64,000 nucleotides of DNA, taken from an uncultured bacterium. Its GTDB lineage: Bacteria; Myxococcota_A; Polyangia; Polyangiales; Houyiibacteriaceae. Under the pieces are notes generated by a model that was given only the letters and a program-made list of their open reading frames with translations, was not told where the DNA came from and did not search any database. The position numbers and the translations under genes were made by a program. Where the stretch lies: contig CALJDU010000010.1 of NCBI GenBank assembly GCA_938024995.1, positions 62,001 through 126,000 of the forward strand, in the 5' to 3' direction. Below are positions 55,843-64,000 of the stretch, piece by piece; the stretch's first letter is position 1, and the number at the start of each line of letters is the position of its first letter.

Positions 55843-57765
55843 ATGCGCCGGATGCTGGGCGAGCGGCAGGCACCATGTCCCAACTGCGGGGGCCCAATTC
55901 AGTTTCGTGTGGGGACCTCTCGCGCGGTCGTCTGCTCGTACTGTCGCTACTCCGTGGTGCGGACTCGCGACTCCCTTGAAGCGGTCGGCCAGGTCGCGGA
56001 TCTGGTCCCGACCTCCCCGTTCATGAACGTCGGTGATCACGGCGTCGTCAACGGAGAAGAGTTCCGTGTCCACGGCCGGCTCCAGCTCGACCACGGCGCC
56101 GGTCCGTGGGACGAGTGGTACATCGAGTTCCCGCGCCGCGGTGGGCGCTGGGCGTGGCTCGCTCAGGCGCAGGGGAAGTTCTTCCTCTCGTCTTACATCG
56201 AGGCGAGCGGGATGCCCGCCTACGAACAGATGACGCCCGGCCAGCGAGGACAGATCCCCGGCGGCGGCGACATCGTCTGGGCGGTCACCGAGCGCGGTCA
56301 GTCACGCCTCGTGAGCGGCGAAGGCGAGCTGCCCTTCCCGATTCAACAAGACGCCACCGGTCGTTACGTTGATCTCTCGGGCCCGAGCAAGCGCGTCGCG
56401 ACGATCGACTACGGCGACGGAAGCGAGCCACCGAAACTCTTCGCCGGTCACGAGATCCCCTTCTCGACGATCGAGGTTCGCGGGGGCGCGGTCGGTCCGC
56501 GTCCCGTTCAGAAGGTCGAGGCGCAGAAACTTCAGTGCCCGACCTGCGGTGGCCCCTGCCCGATCCGCGCGCCCGACATCACCGAACGCGTCGCGTGTCA
56601 GTACTGCGGCACGTTGCTCGACTTCAACCAAGGCGCCCTCCGCGCGCTCGCGCAAACAAACATGGAGAACAAGGTCGAGCCGGCGATCCCGCTCGGCGCC
56701 GAGGGCACCGTGCGCGGCAGGCAGATGACCTGCATCGGCTTCATGGAGCGCTCGACTTGGTCGGGCGGGCTCTTCAAGTGGCGCGAGTACCTGATGTACT
56801 CGGGCGCGGGAGGCTACGTCTGGCTCATGGAGGACGGCGGGCACTGGACGCTCATCGAGCCGACCCCCGCCGGAGGCGTGACCTTCAGCGGCTTCACCGC
56901 GTCACGCGACGGCAACTCGCACAAGCTCTACAACGTCGCCGAGGGCGAGGTTCGCTACGTCGCGGGCGAGTTCTACTGGAAGGTGAAGGCGGGCGACAAA
57001 GCGATGCTCCGCGACTTCATCGCGCCGCCACACATCCTCAGCTCTGAGCAGACCCCGAGCGAGGTCGTCTGGTCAAAGGGCGAGTACATCCCCAAAAAGG
57101 AAATCGGGGACGCCTTCCAGCTCAAGACGATGCCGATGCAGTTCGGCGTCGGTCCCGCGCAACCCAACCCGCACCACACCGCGGTGCCCGCCTGGGTCGC
57201 GGTCATCGGCGGTGGACTGCTGATGGTCCTGGCGATGGCGATGGAGTTCTTCCCCAGCGGACAGGGGCTGGTCAGCCAGCCGCTCGGAATGCCCGCGGCG
57301 GGAGGAAGTCAGCCCTCGGTCTCCGCGCCGTTCTCGGTCGACGGCCCGACGCCGCTCCGGGTGAAGCTCGACACGACCACCGACAATCAGTGGGTCGGCG
57401 TCGACTGCGCGCTCGAGAACACGGACACGGGAAAGACGGAGCAGTTTTACGTCGACGCGGGCCGTTTCCACGGTCGGAGCGGCGGTGAAAATTGGAGCGA
57501 GGGGTCTAAAGACGCGACGACGTACGTCAGCGCCGTGCCCGACGGAAACTACGTGCTTCACATGAACACGACCTGGCAGGCCTACCCGCAACCCGGCGCG
57601 ACGCCCGCGCTCTCGATGCCCGGCGCCACGATCAACGTGACCGCGGGCAAGCGCAGCCCGATGTGTTTCCTCTTCTCGCTTGTGTTGATCGCGCTTCCGT
57701 TCATCATCACCTGGATGCGCCGCAACACGTTTGAGAAGCGGCGCTGGGAGAACTCCTCGCTGTGA
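55843..57765 (+). CDS. DUF4178-domain protein with two zinc ribbons and C-terminal membrane helices
   Basis: 640 residues. Two repeated units: a zinc ribbon ('CPNCGGPIQF...CSYC', near residues 12-34; 'CPTCGGPCPI...CQYC', near 228-250), each followed by a DUF4178 domain ('WDEWYIEFPRRGGRWAWLAQAQGKFFLSSYI'; 'FKWREYLMYSGAGGYVWLMEDGGHWTLIEP'). A membrane helix lies near 455, then an extracytoplasmic domain of about 130 residues and a second C-terminal helix. DUF4178 proteins occur next to spermidine-synthase-like and other uncharacterised membrane genes; function unknown. Its stop overlaps the next small gene (GTGA). Confidence 0.82.
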   Translation: MRRMLGERQAPCPNCGGPIQFRVGTSRAVVCSYCRYSVVRTRDSLEAVGQVADLVPTSPFMNVGDHGVVNGEEFRVHGRLQLDHGAGPWDEWYIEFPRRGGRWAWLAQAQGKFFLSSYIEASGMPAYEQMTPGQRGQIPGGGDIVWAVTERGQSRLVSGEGELPFPIQQDATGRYVDLSGPSKRVATIDYGDGSEPPKLFAGHEIPFSTIEVRGGAVGPRPVQKVEAQKLQCPTCGGPCPIRAPDITERVACQYCGTLLDFNQGALRALAQTNMENKVEPAIPLGAEGTVRGRQMTCIGFMERSTWSGGLFKWREYLMYSGAGGYVWLMEDGGHWTLIEPTPAGGVTFSGFTASRDGNSHKLYNVAEGEVRYVAGEFYWKVKAGDKAMLRDFIAPPHILSSEQTPSEVVWSKGEYIPKKEIGDAFQLKTMPMQFGVGPAQPNPHHTAVPAWVAVIGGGLLMVLAMAMEFFPSGQGLVSQPLGMPAAGGSQPSVSAPFSVDGPTPLRVKLDTTTDNQWVGVDCALENTDTGKTEQFYVDAGRFHGRSGGENWSEGSKDATTYVSAVPDGNYVLHMNTTWQAYPQPGATPALSMPGATINVTAGKRSPMCFLFSLVLIALPFIITWMRRNTFEKRRWENSSL

Positions 57766-57938
57766 AGCTCAGCTACATCCTCTACCCACTCTTCGGGCTC
57801 TTGGTCGTCGGCGCTTACGCCTTCGTGACCGCCCGCGGCATCGAGCCCTTCGGCGCGAGCACGTCCCGCTCGACCTCCGCCCCCGCTGCTCGCGCCCCCG
57901 GCGGAGCGGTCGTCGGCGGCTTCCACTGGGGTAAGTAG
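57762..57938 (+). CDS. 58-residue single-span membrane microprotein
   Basis: GTG start overlaps the DUF4178 stop (GTGA, 57762-57765), and the frame runs to TAG at 57936-57938. Residues 4-22 form one membrane helix ('YILYPLFGLLVVGAYAFV'), followed by a Ser/Ala/Pro/Gly-rich tail ending in 'GGFHWGK'. Overlap with the DUF4178 gene, a coherent helix and the absence of any competing frame support it as real. It is probably a partner of the DUF4178 protein; function unknown. Confidence 0.6.
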   Translation: MKLSYILYPLFGLLVVGAYAFVTARGIEPFGASTSRSTSAPAARAPGGAVVGGFHWGK

Positions 57939-57948
57939 GGCGACACCG

Positions 57949-58608
57949 GTGCCCACGCAGACCGGCGTGCTGCGCGCGCTCCTCCCCTCGGGCGTCGCGG
58001 TCGCTGAGATGGACCCGCGCGAGAGCTCTCTCTCTGCGCTCTTCCCGGAAGAGGCGGCGCACGTCGCGAAGGCCGTCGAGAAACGTCAGCGCGAATTCTG
58101 CGCCGGACGCATCTGCGCGCGTCGCGCGATGGAGCTGCTCGGGGCAGAGCCGACGGTCCTGCTCAGTGATGAGGATCGAGTTCCCCGTTGGCCAGACGGA
58201 TTGACCGGCAGCATCTCGCACACGCTCAACTGGTGCGGGGCCGCGGTCACGCGCGACCCTGCGATCCGCGGCGTCGGTATTGATATCGAGCGTGCGAGCT
58301 CGCTCAAGAGCCGCGTCTTCCAGATGATCTGCACGGAAGATGAGCTGAGCTGGCTCGACGCCCTTCCCGAAGACGAACGCGGCGTCATGGGCAAGCTGAT
58401 CTTCAGCGCGAAAGAGAGCGCCTACAAAGCGCAGTACGCCCTCACGCGGACCTACCTCGGCTTCGCGGCCATGAGCATCGAGTTCTGCGGCCCGCAGTTT
58501 CGCGCGACCCTCAATCAAGACGTCGGCGACGCCTTTCGGATCGGCGACGTGATCCTCGGCAGACATCTGCTGACCGAAGACCACGTCGTCACCGCGGTCG
58601 TCATCTAG
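57949..58608 (+). CDS. 4'-phosphopantetheinyl transferase, EntD/Sfp type
   Basis: 219 residues. EntD-type signatures: 'REFCAGRICARRAM', 'LTGSISHTLNWCGAAV', the Mg-binding 'GVGIDIER' (D112, E114) and 'FSAKESAYKAQY' (K155, E156, K160). It transfers the phosphopantetheine arm from CoA to carrier-protein serines, activating fatty-acid, polyketide or nonribosomal-peptide synthases. No synthase lies in this window, so it probably serves clusters elsewhere. The GTG at 57949 is 11 bases after the microprotein stop. Confidence 0.9.
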   Translation: MPTQTGVLRALLPSGVAVAEMDPRESSLSALFPEEAAHVAKAVEKRQREFCAGRICARRAMELLGAEPTVLLSDEDRVPRWPDGLTGSISHTLNWCGAAVTRDPAIRGVGIDIERASSLKSRVFQMICTEDELSWLDALPEDERGVMGKLIFSAKESAYKAQYALTRTYLGFAAMSIEFCGPQFRATLNQDVGDAFRIGDVILGRHLLTEDHVVTAVVI

Positions 58609-58616
58609 GCTGCTTG

Positions 58617-58672
58617 CAGGCTGCTGAGTGCGAGGCCGCGCGCGAAGCGCCCGCGAGTTTTTCAACAGCCTG
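58617..58672. repeat. Imperfect inverted repeat, CAGGCTGCTGA ... TCAACAGCCTG
   Basis: Arms 58617-58627 and 58662-58672 (one mismatch) lie between the convergent transferase and kinase genes. The GTTTTTCAACAGCCTG arm is a motif often seen in dispersed bacterial repeats and terminators. A bidirectional terminator is the simplest reading. Confidence 0.55.
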
Positions 58673-58691
58673 CTTGAGCGTTAGCGCGACC

Positions 58692-60365
58692 TCAGTCGAG
58701 CAGCGTGTGAAAGCCCGCCGCCGCCCACTGATCGCCGCGCTTGTCCATGAGCGTAAACGTCCGCTCAAGGTCCGGTCGCGCCCGCATCCGGTCATGGATG
58801 CGCTGCATCATGTCGACCACCTGCTCCTCGATCACGAACATCTGGTCACCGATCTGACCGAGCCGTTTCGTCTTTTCGTCACGGGCGATGGTGAACCGCT
58901 CTTCGCGTAACGCGTGCGCCTCACGAAGCGCCTCCAGCTGCGCCTCGAGATCCCGCGACTCGCTTTGCTCGAAGTGATCCAGCCACACCTCATAGAGACG
59001 CGCCGCTTCTCGCATCGCCATCTGGAGCTCGCGTTTGGGTACGTCAGGGTGCGCGTCCTGGGTCGAGAGCACCGCGTGCACGTGGTCTCGCCAGCGCCGG
59101 CGTGACATCGCCTGAGTATTGATGCCCTTGCTGCGCTGACGAGAGAGGTCACGCGCGAGGGTCTCGATCGCGTGGCCGAAGCGCTCCCGCGTGTCGCGCT
59201 CGCTCCGCTCCATCGTCTCGAGCTCAACCTCATGGCTCGCGGCTTCGTCGCACACCGCGCGCATCTGCGAGAGCAGCATCTCGGTGGACTCAAACATCCC
59301 GGAGACATCCGGCGGGAACCCAAACGTCCACGACCCGATCGCCATCTGGTGCAGCTCGACGAGGCGCGCCTCCCAGTCCGAAAGGCGCGAACGCGGGGTC
59401 GACATTTTGGAATCGGGCATGGTCGCGTAGTCCACGCGGATCGCGCTCGGCGTGGTCAGCCGGGCGAGCTGCTCGATCACGGCGTGGGCGTCCGGCGGGC
59501 GATCGGTCGGCTCTTTGGCGAGCAGACCATCGATCAGATCATCGAGCTCGGGCGCGATCGTGGGGACGAGCTCGCGCAGACGCGGCGGCGGCGTCCGCAC
59601 GTGGTCCGCGAGATAAGCCATCGATGTCTCTGACGTGAAAGGCGAACGCCCCGCCACCATCTCGAACATCACCAAGCCGAGCGCGTAGAGATCACACGAG
59701 GGCTGAATCTCACCGCGCGTGATGCGCTCGGGGGCGAGATACTTGGGGCTGCCGATGATCGACCCCGCGGCGGTGAGCCGATCGTCTCCCGCGACCAGCG
59801 CGATCCCGAAATCGACCAGCTTGATCACCTGCCCGCCCTCGCGTCCGCGACACGCGAAGATGTTCGCCGGCTTGATGTCGCGATGGACCACCCCGAAGTC
59901 ATGTGCGCGCGCGAGCCCTCTGGCGATCTGCACCGCGAAGCGAATCGCGGTCTTCTCGTCGACCTGCTCCACCCGCTTCATCATCTCGTCGAGCGGTTCG
60001 CCTTCGAGCACCTCCATGACGAGATAAGGCTCGCCGTGCGAGCTCTGGCCAAAGTCGAGCACGCTCACGATGTTCGGGTGATGCAGCGCGACCGTCGCCT
60101 GCGCCTCCCGCTTCATGCGCTCGACCTGGTTCGGGTCCCGGAGGTGCGGGTGGAGGATCTTCACCGCGACCTCGCGCTGGGTCCCGATGAGGTTGGCCCG
60201 AAAGACGGTCGCCAATCCGCCGGTCCCGATCACCGAGGTCAAGGCGTAGCGTCCGACCATCGTCCCGACGCGCGGGTTCTCCATCGACTCGAGACGGACG
60301 TCGTCCACCAAGCACCGACGGAGACTCTCCTGATACCGCATCTGGCATCGCGGGCAGATCCTCAT
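58692..60365 (-). CDS. Cytoplasmic Ser/Thr protein kinase with N-terminal zinc-ribbon-like motif and coiled-coil tail
   Basis: 557 residues. The N-terminus 'MRICPRCQMRYQESLRRC' gives C4, C7, C18 of a ribbon-like metal site. The kinase domain (about 40-305) has 'VIGTGGLATVFRA', K69 in 'VAVKI', 'VVHRDIKPANIF' (D163, N168) and 'DFGIAL' (185-190), all intact. The last 240 residues are helical coiled coil without a membrane segment or PASTA/TPR repeats. So it is a soluble eukaryote-like (PknB-type) kinase whose coil probably mediates assembly or sensing. Start ATG at 60365. Confidence 0.92.
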   Translation of the reverse strand: MRICPRCQMRYQESLRRCLVDDVRLESMENPRVGTMVGRYALTSVIGTGGLATVFRANLIGTQREVAVKILHPHLRDPNQVERMKREAQATVALHHPNIVSVLDFGQSSHGEPYLVMEVLEGEPLDEMMKRVEQVDEKTAIRFAVQIARGLARAHDFGVVHRDIKPANIFACRGREGGQVIKLVDFGIALVAGDDRLTAAGSIIGSPKYLAPERITRGEIQPSCDLYALGLVMFEMVAGRSPFTSETSMAYLADHVRTPPPRLRELVPTIAPELDDLIDGLLAKEPTDRPPDAHAVIEQLARLTTPSAIRVDYATMPDSKMSTPRSRLSDWEARLVELHQMAIGSWTFGFPPDVSGMFESTEMLLSQMRAVCDEAASHEVELETMERSERDTRERFGHAIETLARDLSRQRSKGINTQAMSRRRWRDHVHAVLSTQDAHPDVPKRELQMAMREAARLYEVWLDHFEQSESRDLEAQLEALREAHALREERFTIARDEKTKRLGQIGDQMFVIEEQVVDMMQRIHDRMRARPDLERTFTLMDKRGDQWAAAGFHTLLD

Positions 60366-60380
60366 AGAGCGGAGTATAAG

Positions 60381-60424
60381 GGGTCTTCCTTTAGAAGACC
60401 CTCCCGACCTTTGGCCGATTCACC
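60381..60424. repeat. Second copy of the GACCCTC-CGACCTTTGG dispersed repeat with hairpin
   Basis: GGGTCTTC (60381-60388) pairs with GAAGACCC (60394-60401) around CTTTA. Bases 60394-60424 match 9550-9580 at nearly every position, differing mainly at two wobble-like sites (CTCTCG/CTCCCG, GGTCG/GGCCG). Both copies sit at gene edges, here directly before the pyrophosphatase ATG. Confidence 0.6.
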
Positions 60425-60838
60425 ATGACCGAACCGATTGTCGTTTCCGTTCTGATTGAGATCCCGCGCGGCTCACGGATCAAACGGGGAGCGGATGGCG
60501 CAGCGGACTTCATTTCTCCGTTCGCCAACCCTTTCGACTACGGCTGTATCCCTGGGACGCTCGCGGGAGACGGTGACCCCATCGACGCGATCGTGTTGAG
60601 CACGCTCCCCGTGCCTCGGATTCGCGGAGAGTGGGTAGAGACGCAGCGGCTCGCGGTCGTCGATTTCGTGGACGCCGGACAGCTTGACCCCAAGTGGATC
60701 TGCGGAGAGGTCTTCTCGGAAAAGGACCGCCTCGCGGTGACTCGGTTTTTCACGCGGTACGCGCGAATGAAGCGCGCCCTCTATCGCTTCCGTCGCGAGC
60801 CGGGCCCGACCATGTTTCGCGGCTTTCTCGAGACATAG
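60425..60838 (+). CDS. Short inorganic-pyrophosphatase-like protein
   Basis: 137 residues. The soluble family I pyrophosphatase core is recognisable: 'IEIPRGSRIK', 'NPFDYGCIPGTLAGDGDPIDAIVL' (D49, D51, D54 of the DxDPxD signature), 'VVDFVDAGQLDPKW'. It is about 35-40 residues shorter than the usual 170-180-residue enzyme and lacks parts of the N-terminal and C-terminal segments, so some active-site residues may be missing. It probably hydrolyses pyrophosphate or has drifted to a related role. ATG follows the repeat element. Confidence 0.78.
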   Translation: MTEPIVVSVLIEIPRGSRIKRGADGAADFISPFANPFDYGCIPGTLAGDGDPIDAIVLSTLPVPRIRGEWVETQRLAVVDFVDAGQLDPKWICGEVFSEKDRLAVTRFFTRYARMKRALYRFRREPGPTMFRGFLET

Positions 60839-60891
60839 GTCTTTCTCCGAGACGGACAGATCTTTTCTCGCCCCCGCGCGTCGGTACGGAT

Positions 60892-61872
60892 ATGGAACGT
60901 CCACTCCTCGAGCGCGCCGCCACCGCCATCTCCGTCGTCGCTTTCCTCGCGACTCTTTTCGCGGTGTCCCTCGGATCCGCCCAGGACCGAGACGCCGCGG
61001 CGATGACGAGCGTGGCCGAGGTCCCCCGGATCGATGTGGTCTTCACGATCGACGCGACGGGCTCCATGGCGGACGAAATCGAACAAGTGAAACGGCACCT
61101 CTGGGCGACCGCGAACCACCTCCTCAGCGGGACCCCGCGGCCGGACGTTCGCTTCGGCTTGGTGGTCTACCGCGACCGGTCCGACGCGGAGCACACGCGC
61201 ATGATCCCGTTGACCGATGACGTCGACGCGATCCACACCGCGCTCACTTCGCTCCGGGCGATGGGCGGGGGGGACACGCCCGAGGATGTCGACGCGGGGC
61301 TTCACTTGGCCGTTCACGAGATGAACTGGGATGAACGCGCCGCGAAGATGATCTTCTTGATCGGCGACGCGCGCGCGAAGGACTACGAGGATCATGACCG
61401 CGCATCGATCGTGGCCTCGGCCGCCGCCCGCTTGATTCACATCCACACCATTCAAGCCAGCGGCATCAGCCACATGGGGCGCAGCGACTTCGAGCGCATC
61501 GCGACCGCCACCGGTGGCTCCGCGGAGGTCTTGACCTACCGCGAGCAACGACGGCACCGCGGACAAGAGCTGACCTTCCTCTCGCGTGGTGATGACGCTT
61601 TTCTCTCGCGCCGCCCGCTCACCCCCGCGGAGCAGGCGCTTTCCTACCGCGAGCTCCAGGACCGCCGTTTGCTTCGCCGCGCTCCCCGCGCGATGCGTTC
61701 CTCCGCGATGACGAGGGGGCGTCGACGCGGCGCCACCCGGGGTCGTCCATCCGCCAGGGGATCACGTCGATCCCGATCCGTCTCGCGCGCTGACTTCGCC
61801 GACAGCGACGTGGGCGGGATCATCACACGCGAAGCCGTTCGCGCGGCCGAGGCCAGCGGCGTCGCCTACTGA
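60892..61872 (+). CDS. Secreted VWA-domain protein
   Basis: 326 residues. A Sec signal ('AISVVAFLATLFAVSLGSAQ') precedes a von Willebrand A domain with the MIDAS-type motif 'DATGSM' (D54-S58) and 'GGGDTPEDVDAGL', 'MIFLIGDARAKDYEDHDR'. The C-terminal 60 residues are an Arg/Ser-rich low-complexity tail. VWA domains bind metal and mediate adhesion or complex assembly. The ATG at 60892 gives the signal; the upstream extension is shadow of the pyrophosphatase gene. Confidence 0.87.
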   Translation: MERPLLERAATAISVVAFLATLFAVSLGSAQDRDAAAMTSVAEVPRIDVVFTIDATGSMADEIEQVKRHLWATANHLLSGTPRPDVRFGLVVYRDRSDAEHTRMIPLTDDVDAIHTALTSLRAMGGGDTPEDVDAGLHLAVHEMNWDERAAKMIFLIGDARAKDYEDHDRASIVASAAARLIHIHTIQASGISHMGRSDFERIATATGGSAEVLTYREQRRHRGQELTFLSRGDDAFLSRRPLTPAEQALSYRELQDRRLLRRAPRAMRSSAMTRGRRRGATRGRPSARGSRRSRSVSRADFADSDVGGIITREAVRAAEASGVAY

Positions 61873-61958
61873 GCCCCGACGAGTTGAGCTATGGCGAGTG
61901 GGATGTGTGAGCGGGGCGGAGATGGGCGGCGGAGCTCGCCCACCTCTCTCGAATCACG

Positions 61959-63506
61959 CTAGCTCTTCGGCGCGGGAACGATCGTGTCGAGGATCCGCGC
62001 GCTGGAGAGCACACCCGGCATTCCTGCGCCGGGGTGGGTGCCGGCGCCGACCAAGTAGAGGTTCTCCACGTCTTCGCTCTTGTTGTGCGGCCGGAAGTAC
62101 GCGCTCTGCGTCAACGTTGGCTGGATCCCGAAAGCCGCGCCGCGGAACGAGAGGTAGTCGTCGACAAAGCCCTTCGGCGTGAGCGTGTGCGAGACCGTGA
62201 GCGACTCGCTCAGCCCTGGCATCATCGCGTCCTCGATGTACTTCATGATCGCCTGCCGGTAGGGCTCGGCTTGCGTCTCCCAGTCGACCCCGCTCTCGAG
62301 ATGCGGAACCGGCGAGAGCACGTAGAAGGCGTCGCAGCCATCCGGCGCGAGCGAAGGGTCGGTCGCGGTCGGTCGATGCAGGTAGAGGCTGAAGTCCTTC
62401 GCGAGCACCTTGCGGTCGAAGATGTCGCGCAGGAGCCCGTGGTACCGCGGCCCGAGCAAGATCGAGTGGTGCGCGACGTTGTCGTATTTGCGGTTGGTAC
62501 CGAAGTACCAAACGAAGAGGCTCATCGAGTAGTCGGTCCGCTCGAGGCGCTTGTTGGTCCAGCGCTTGCGCGCCTCGGGCGGGACCAAGTGTCGATAGGT
62601 CCACGCGGAATCTGCGTTGCTGACGATCACGTCTGCGAACATGCGCTGCCCACCGCCGAGCTCGACGCCGATCGCCTTGCCATCGCGGACAATGATCTGA
62701 CGCACCTCTTCGTTCTGCCGAACGGTCCCGCCGACGTCGTGGATCAGATCGACCATGCCGTTCACGAGCGCGCCGGTTCCGCCCATTGGAAAGTGCACGC
62801 CCCACTTGCGCTCGAGGAACGCGATCAAGGTGTAGATGCTGGTCGTGCTGAACGGGTTCCCGCCCACCAGGAGCGGATGAAAGCTCATCACCTGCCGAAG
62901 GCGCTCGTCCTTGAGGTATTTGGAGACCAAGCCGAACACGGTCCGGTAGCTCTCGAGCTTGATCATCGCGGGCGCGACCCTCGCCATGTCCGACGCCGAC
63001 CCAAACGGAACGTGCGCGAGACGCGAGAAGCCCGTGTCAAAGATCTCTTCGCTCTTCTTCAGGAACGCGTCGTAGCCCGCGACGTCTTCGGGACGCATCG
63101 CGTGGATCTGCTTTCGCATCTCGTCGCCGTCGCCCGTGTAGTCAAAGAGCGTCCCGTCATCGAAACGAATCCGGTAGAACGGAGTCACCGGTCGCATGTC
63201 GATGTCGTCTTCCATCCGGCGACCGCACATCTCCCAAAGCTCCTCGAAGAGGAAGGGCGCGGTCACGACGGTCGGGCCAGCGTCGAACGTGTAGCCATCG
63301 ATCTTGTGAACGCGCGCTCGGCCGCCCGGCCGGTCGAGGCGATCCAACACGGTGACGCGGTAGCCGCGTGCCCCGAGACGAATCGCCGCCGCGAGCCCAC
63401 CGAGACCTGCGCCGATCACGATCGCGTGGGGGGAGCGCTCGGAGAGCGGGACGGGTTCGCCCCGAAGGTTGAGCCGACCCTTTGGGAGCAACAAGTCGCT
63501 AAGCAT
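61959..63506 (-). CDS. crtI: Phytoene desaturase (carotenoid biosynthesis)
   Basis: 515 residues. The FAD-binding N-terminus 'AIVIGAGLGGLAAAIRLGARG' and the CrtI-type C-terminus 'NLYLVGAGTHPGAGMPGVLSSA' are both present, with typical length. CrtI adds double bonds to phytoene to give lycopene or related carotenes. No other carotenoid gene is within the window. Start ATG 63506. Confidence 0.93.
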   Translation of the reverse strand: MLSDLLLPKGRLNLRGEPVPLSERSPHAIVIGAGLGGLAAAIRLGARGYRVTVLDRLDRPGGRARVHKIDGYTFDAGPTVVTAPFLFEELWEMCGRRMEDDIDMRPVTPFYRIRFDDGTLFDYTGDGDEMRKQIHAMRPEDVAGYDAFLKKSEEIFDTGFSRLAHVPFGSASDMARVAPAMIKLESYRTVFGLVSKYLKDERLRQVMSFHPLLVGGNPFSTTSIYTLIAFLERKWGVHFPMGGTGALVNGMVDLIHDVGGTVRQNEEVRQIIVRDGKAIGVELGGGQRMFADVIVSNADSAWTYRHLVPPEARKRWTNKRLERTDYSMSLFVWYFGTNRKYDNVAHHSILLGPRYHGLLRDIFDRKVLAKDFSLYLHRPTATDPSLAPDGCDAFYVLSPVPHLESGVDWETQAEPYRQAIMKYIEDAMMPGLSESLTVSHTLTPKGFVDDYLSFRGAAFGIQPTLTQSAYFRPHNKSEDVENLYLVGAGTHPGAGMPGVLSSARILDTIVPAPKS

Positions 63507-63677
63507 GGGACGGAACTAGAGCGAGTTGCGCGATCGGACAAGAAACGACTGCAAGTTGGACACATTTTTGGGGTGACGGCGCCTCAACACCCGCACCGCA
63601 ACTCCAGACCAAAGGGCTGAATAACGACACGCTTCTTTGGCCCCCGCGTGCCGACCCGGGTAAGGTTCGGTTGCCTC

Positions 63678-64000
63678 ATGCGCCTGACAGACAGCGAGAC
63701 ATGGGCCACCGGAGCCGGCGTTTTCGTCGTGCTCGCAGTGGTCGGGACCTGGGGCGTCACCGCGGGTTGGGGCATCTACGGCCCGCTCCTGGTCGCGGCG
63801 GGCGCCATCGCCGGTGGCGCTATCGCGCTGCGCGGCTTCAAAGGTGGAAAGCTCGACGAGATCACGCGAGCCGCGCGCGATCTCGCGGAGGGACGCCCGC
63901 TTCGTCTCGTCGAGACGGATGGCGACTTCGCGCTCCGCGACGCCTTTGGTGAACTGGAGACCTCGATTCAAGAGCAGCGCAAGGAGCTCGACGGGCGACC
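63678..64000 (+). CDS. Start of a membrane signalling protein (3' end outside window)
   Basis: The frame runs from ATG 63678, preceded by AAGG, off the window end. Two membrane helices ('GAGVFVVLAVVGTWGVTAG' and 'IYGPLLVAAGAIAGGAIALRG') are followed by a HAMP-like or linker helix ('LDEITRAARDLAEGR', 'LRDAFGELETSIQEQRKEL'). This is typical of a sensor histidine kinase or methyl-accepting chemotaxis protein; the distinguishing domain is not visible. Confidence 0.65.
   Translation, partial: MRLTDSETWATGAGVFVVLAVVGTWGVTAGWGIYGPLLVAAGAIAGGAIALRGFKGGKLDEITRAARDLAEGRPLRLVETDGDFALRDAFGELETSIQEQRKELDGR

Noticed and set aside
60892..61872. Possible frameshift in the Arg-rich VWA tail
   Set aside because: An alternative frame also reads as plausible text, but neither contains a recognisable domain, so there is no basis to call a shift.

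Overview
The window is GC-rich and densely coding on both strands. It looks like chromosomal DNA from a myxobacterium-type organism (Myxococcota, most likely the Polyangia/Sandaracinus side). This is inferred from gene content, not from a marker gene: a DUF1592/DUF1552 exported pair, many lipoproteins with Asp-rich low-complexity linkers, MopE-type metal-binding motifs, C-type lectin and SRCR domains, a zinc-ribbon Ser/Thr kinase, CrtI and a GH5 lipoprotein. I see no rRNA, tRNA, CRISPR array, insertion sequence, prophage or replication origin. Same-strand neighbours usually overlap by four bases (ATGA, GTGA or TTGA), which settles many start codons.

Layout. 1-3.6 kb: end of a membrane protein, then the DUF1592/DUF1552 pair. 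3.6-7.9 kb: a coupled four-gene operon of two WYL regulators, an inositol-monophosphatase/ADP-ribosylglycohydrolase fusion and a SUKH protein. 7.9-13.5 kb: GtrA, a triple-BRCT protein, a PA14 membrane protein, endonuclease V, a TetR regulator and a secreted trypsin-like protease. 13.6-20.4 kb: GH5 lipoprotein, an ECF sigma/anti-sigma/exported-protein operon and a UvrD/PcrA helicase. 20.4-26.5 kb: M1 aminopeptidase with HEAT repeats, several small lipoproteins and an alpha/beta hydrolase. 26.6-29.3 kb: a coupled operon of a helical metal-oxidase-like protein, a GIDE-like protein and an N6-type methyltransferase. 29.4-34.0 kb: a DoxX/extradiol-dioxygenase operon divergent from LysR, then PadR divergent from a CxxCH lipoprotein. 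34.0-39.0 kb: an ABC importer whose binding protein is fused to an OmpA domain, flanked by two coiled-coil proteins. 39.2-46.2 kb: TesB and a cluster of modular lipoproteins, one carrying frameshifts. 46.3-53.9 kb: a polytopic membrane protein, Nudix hydrolase, PQQ-propeller protein, Smr protein and serine acetyltransferase. 54.0-55.8 kb: decayed SRCR and lipoprotein genes. 55.8-64 kb: DUF4178 protein, microprotein, phosphopantetheinyl transferase, kinase, small pyrophosphatase, VWA protein, phytoene desaturase and the start of a membrane signalling protein.

Functional themes. Much of the coding capacity is exported and lipid-anchored: at least eleven Sec-type lipoproteins plus Tat substrates, suggesting an elaborate cell surface. 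The strongest candidates for something undescribed are the WYL/WYL/phosphatase-ADP-ribosylhydrolase/SUKH operon, the oxidase-like/GIDE-like/methyltransferase operon, the ABC-OmpA module with coiled-coil partners, and the lipoprotein family that keeps one N-terminal domain while swapping C-terminal domains.

Caution. Two genes (43.7-45.0 kb and 54.7-55.8 kb) carry apparent single-base frameshifts with otherwise intact downstream frames. These may be real decay or assembly errors, and read-level checking would decide.
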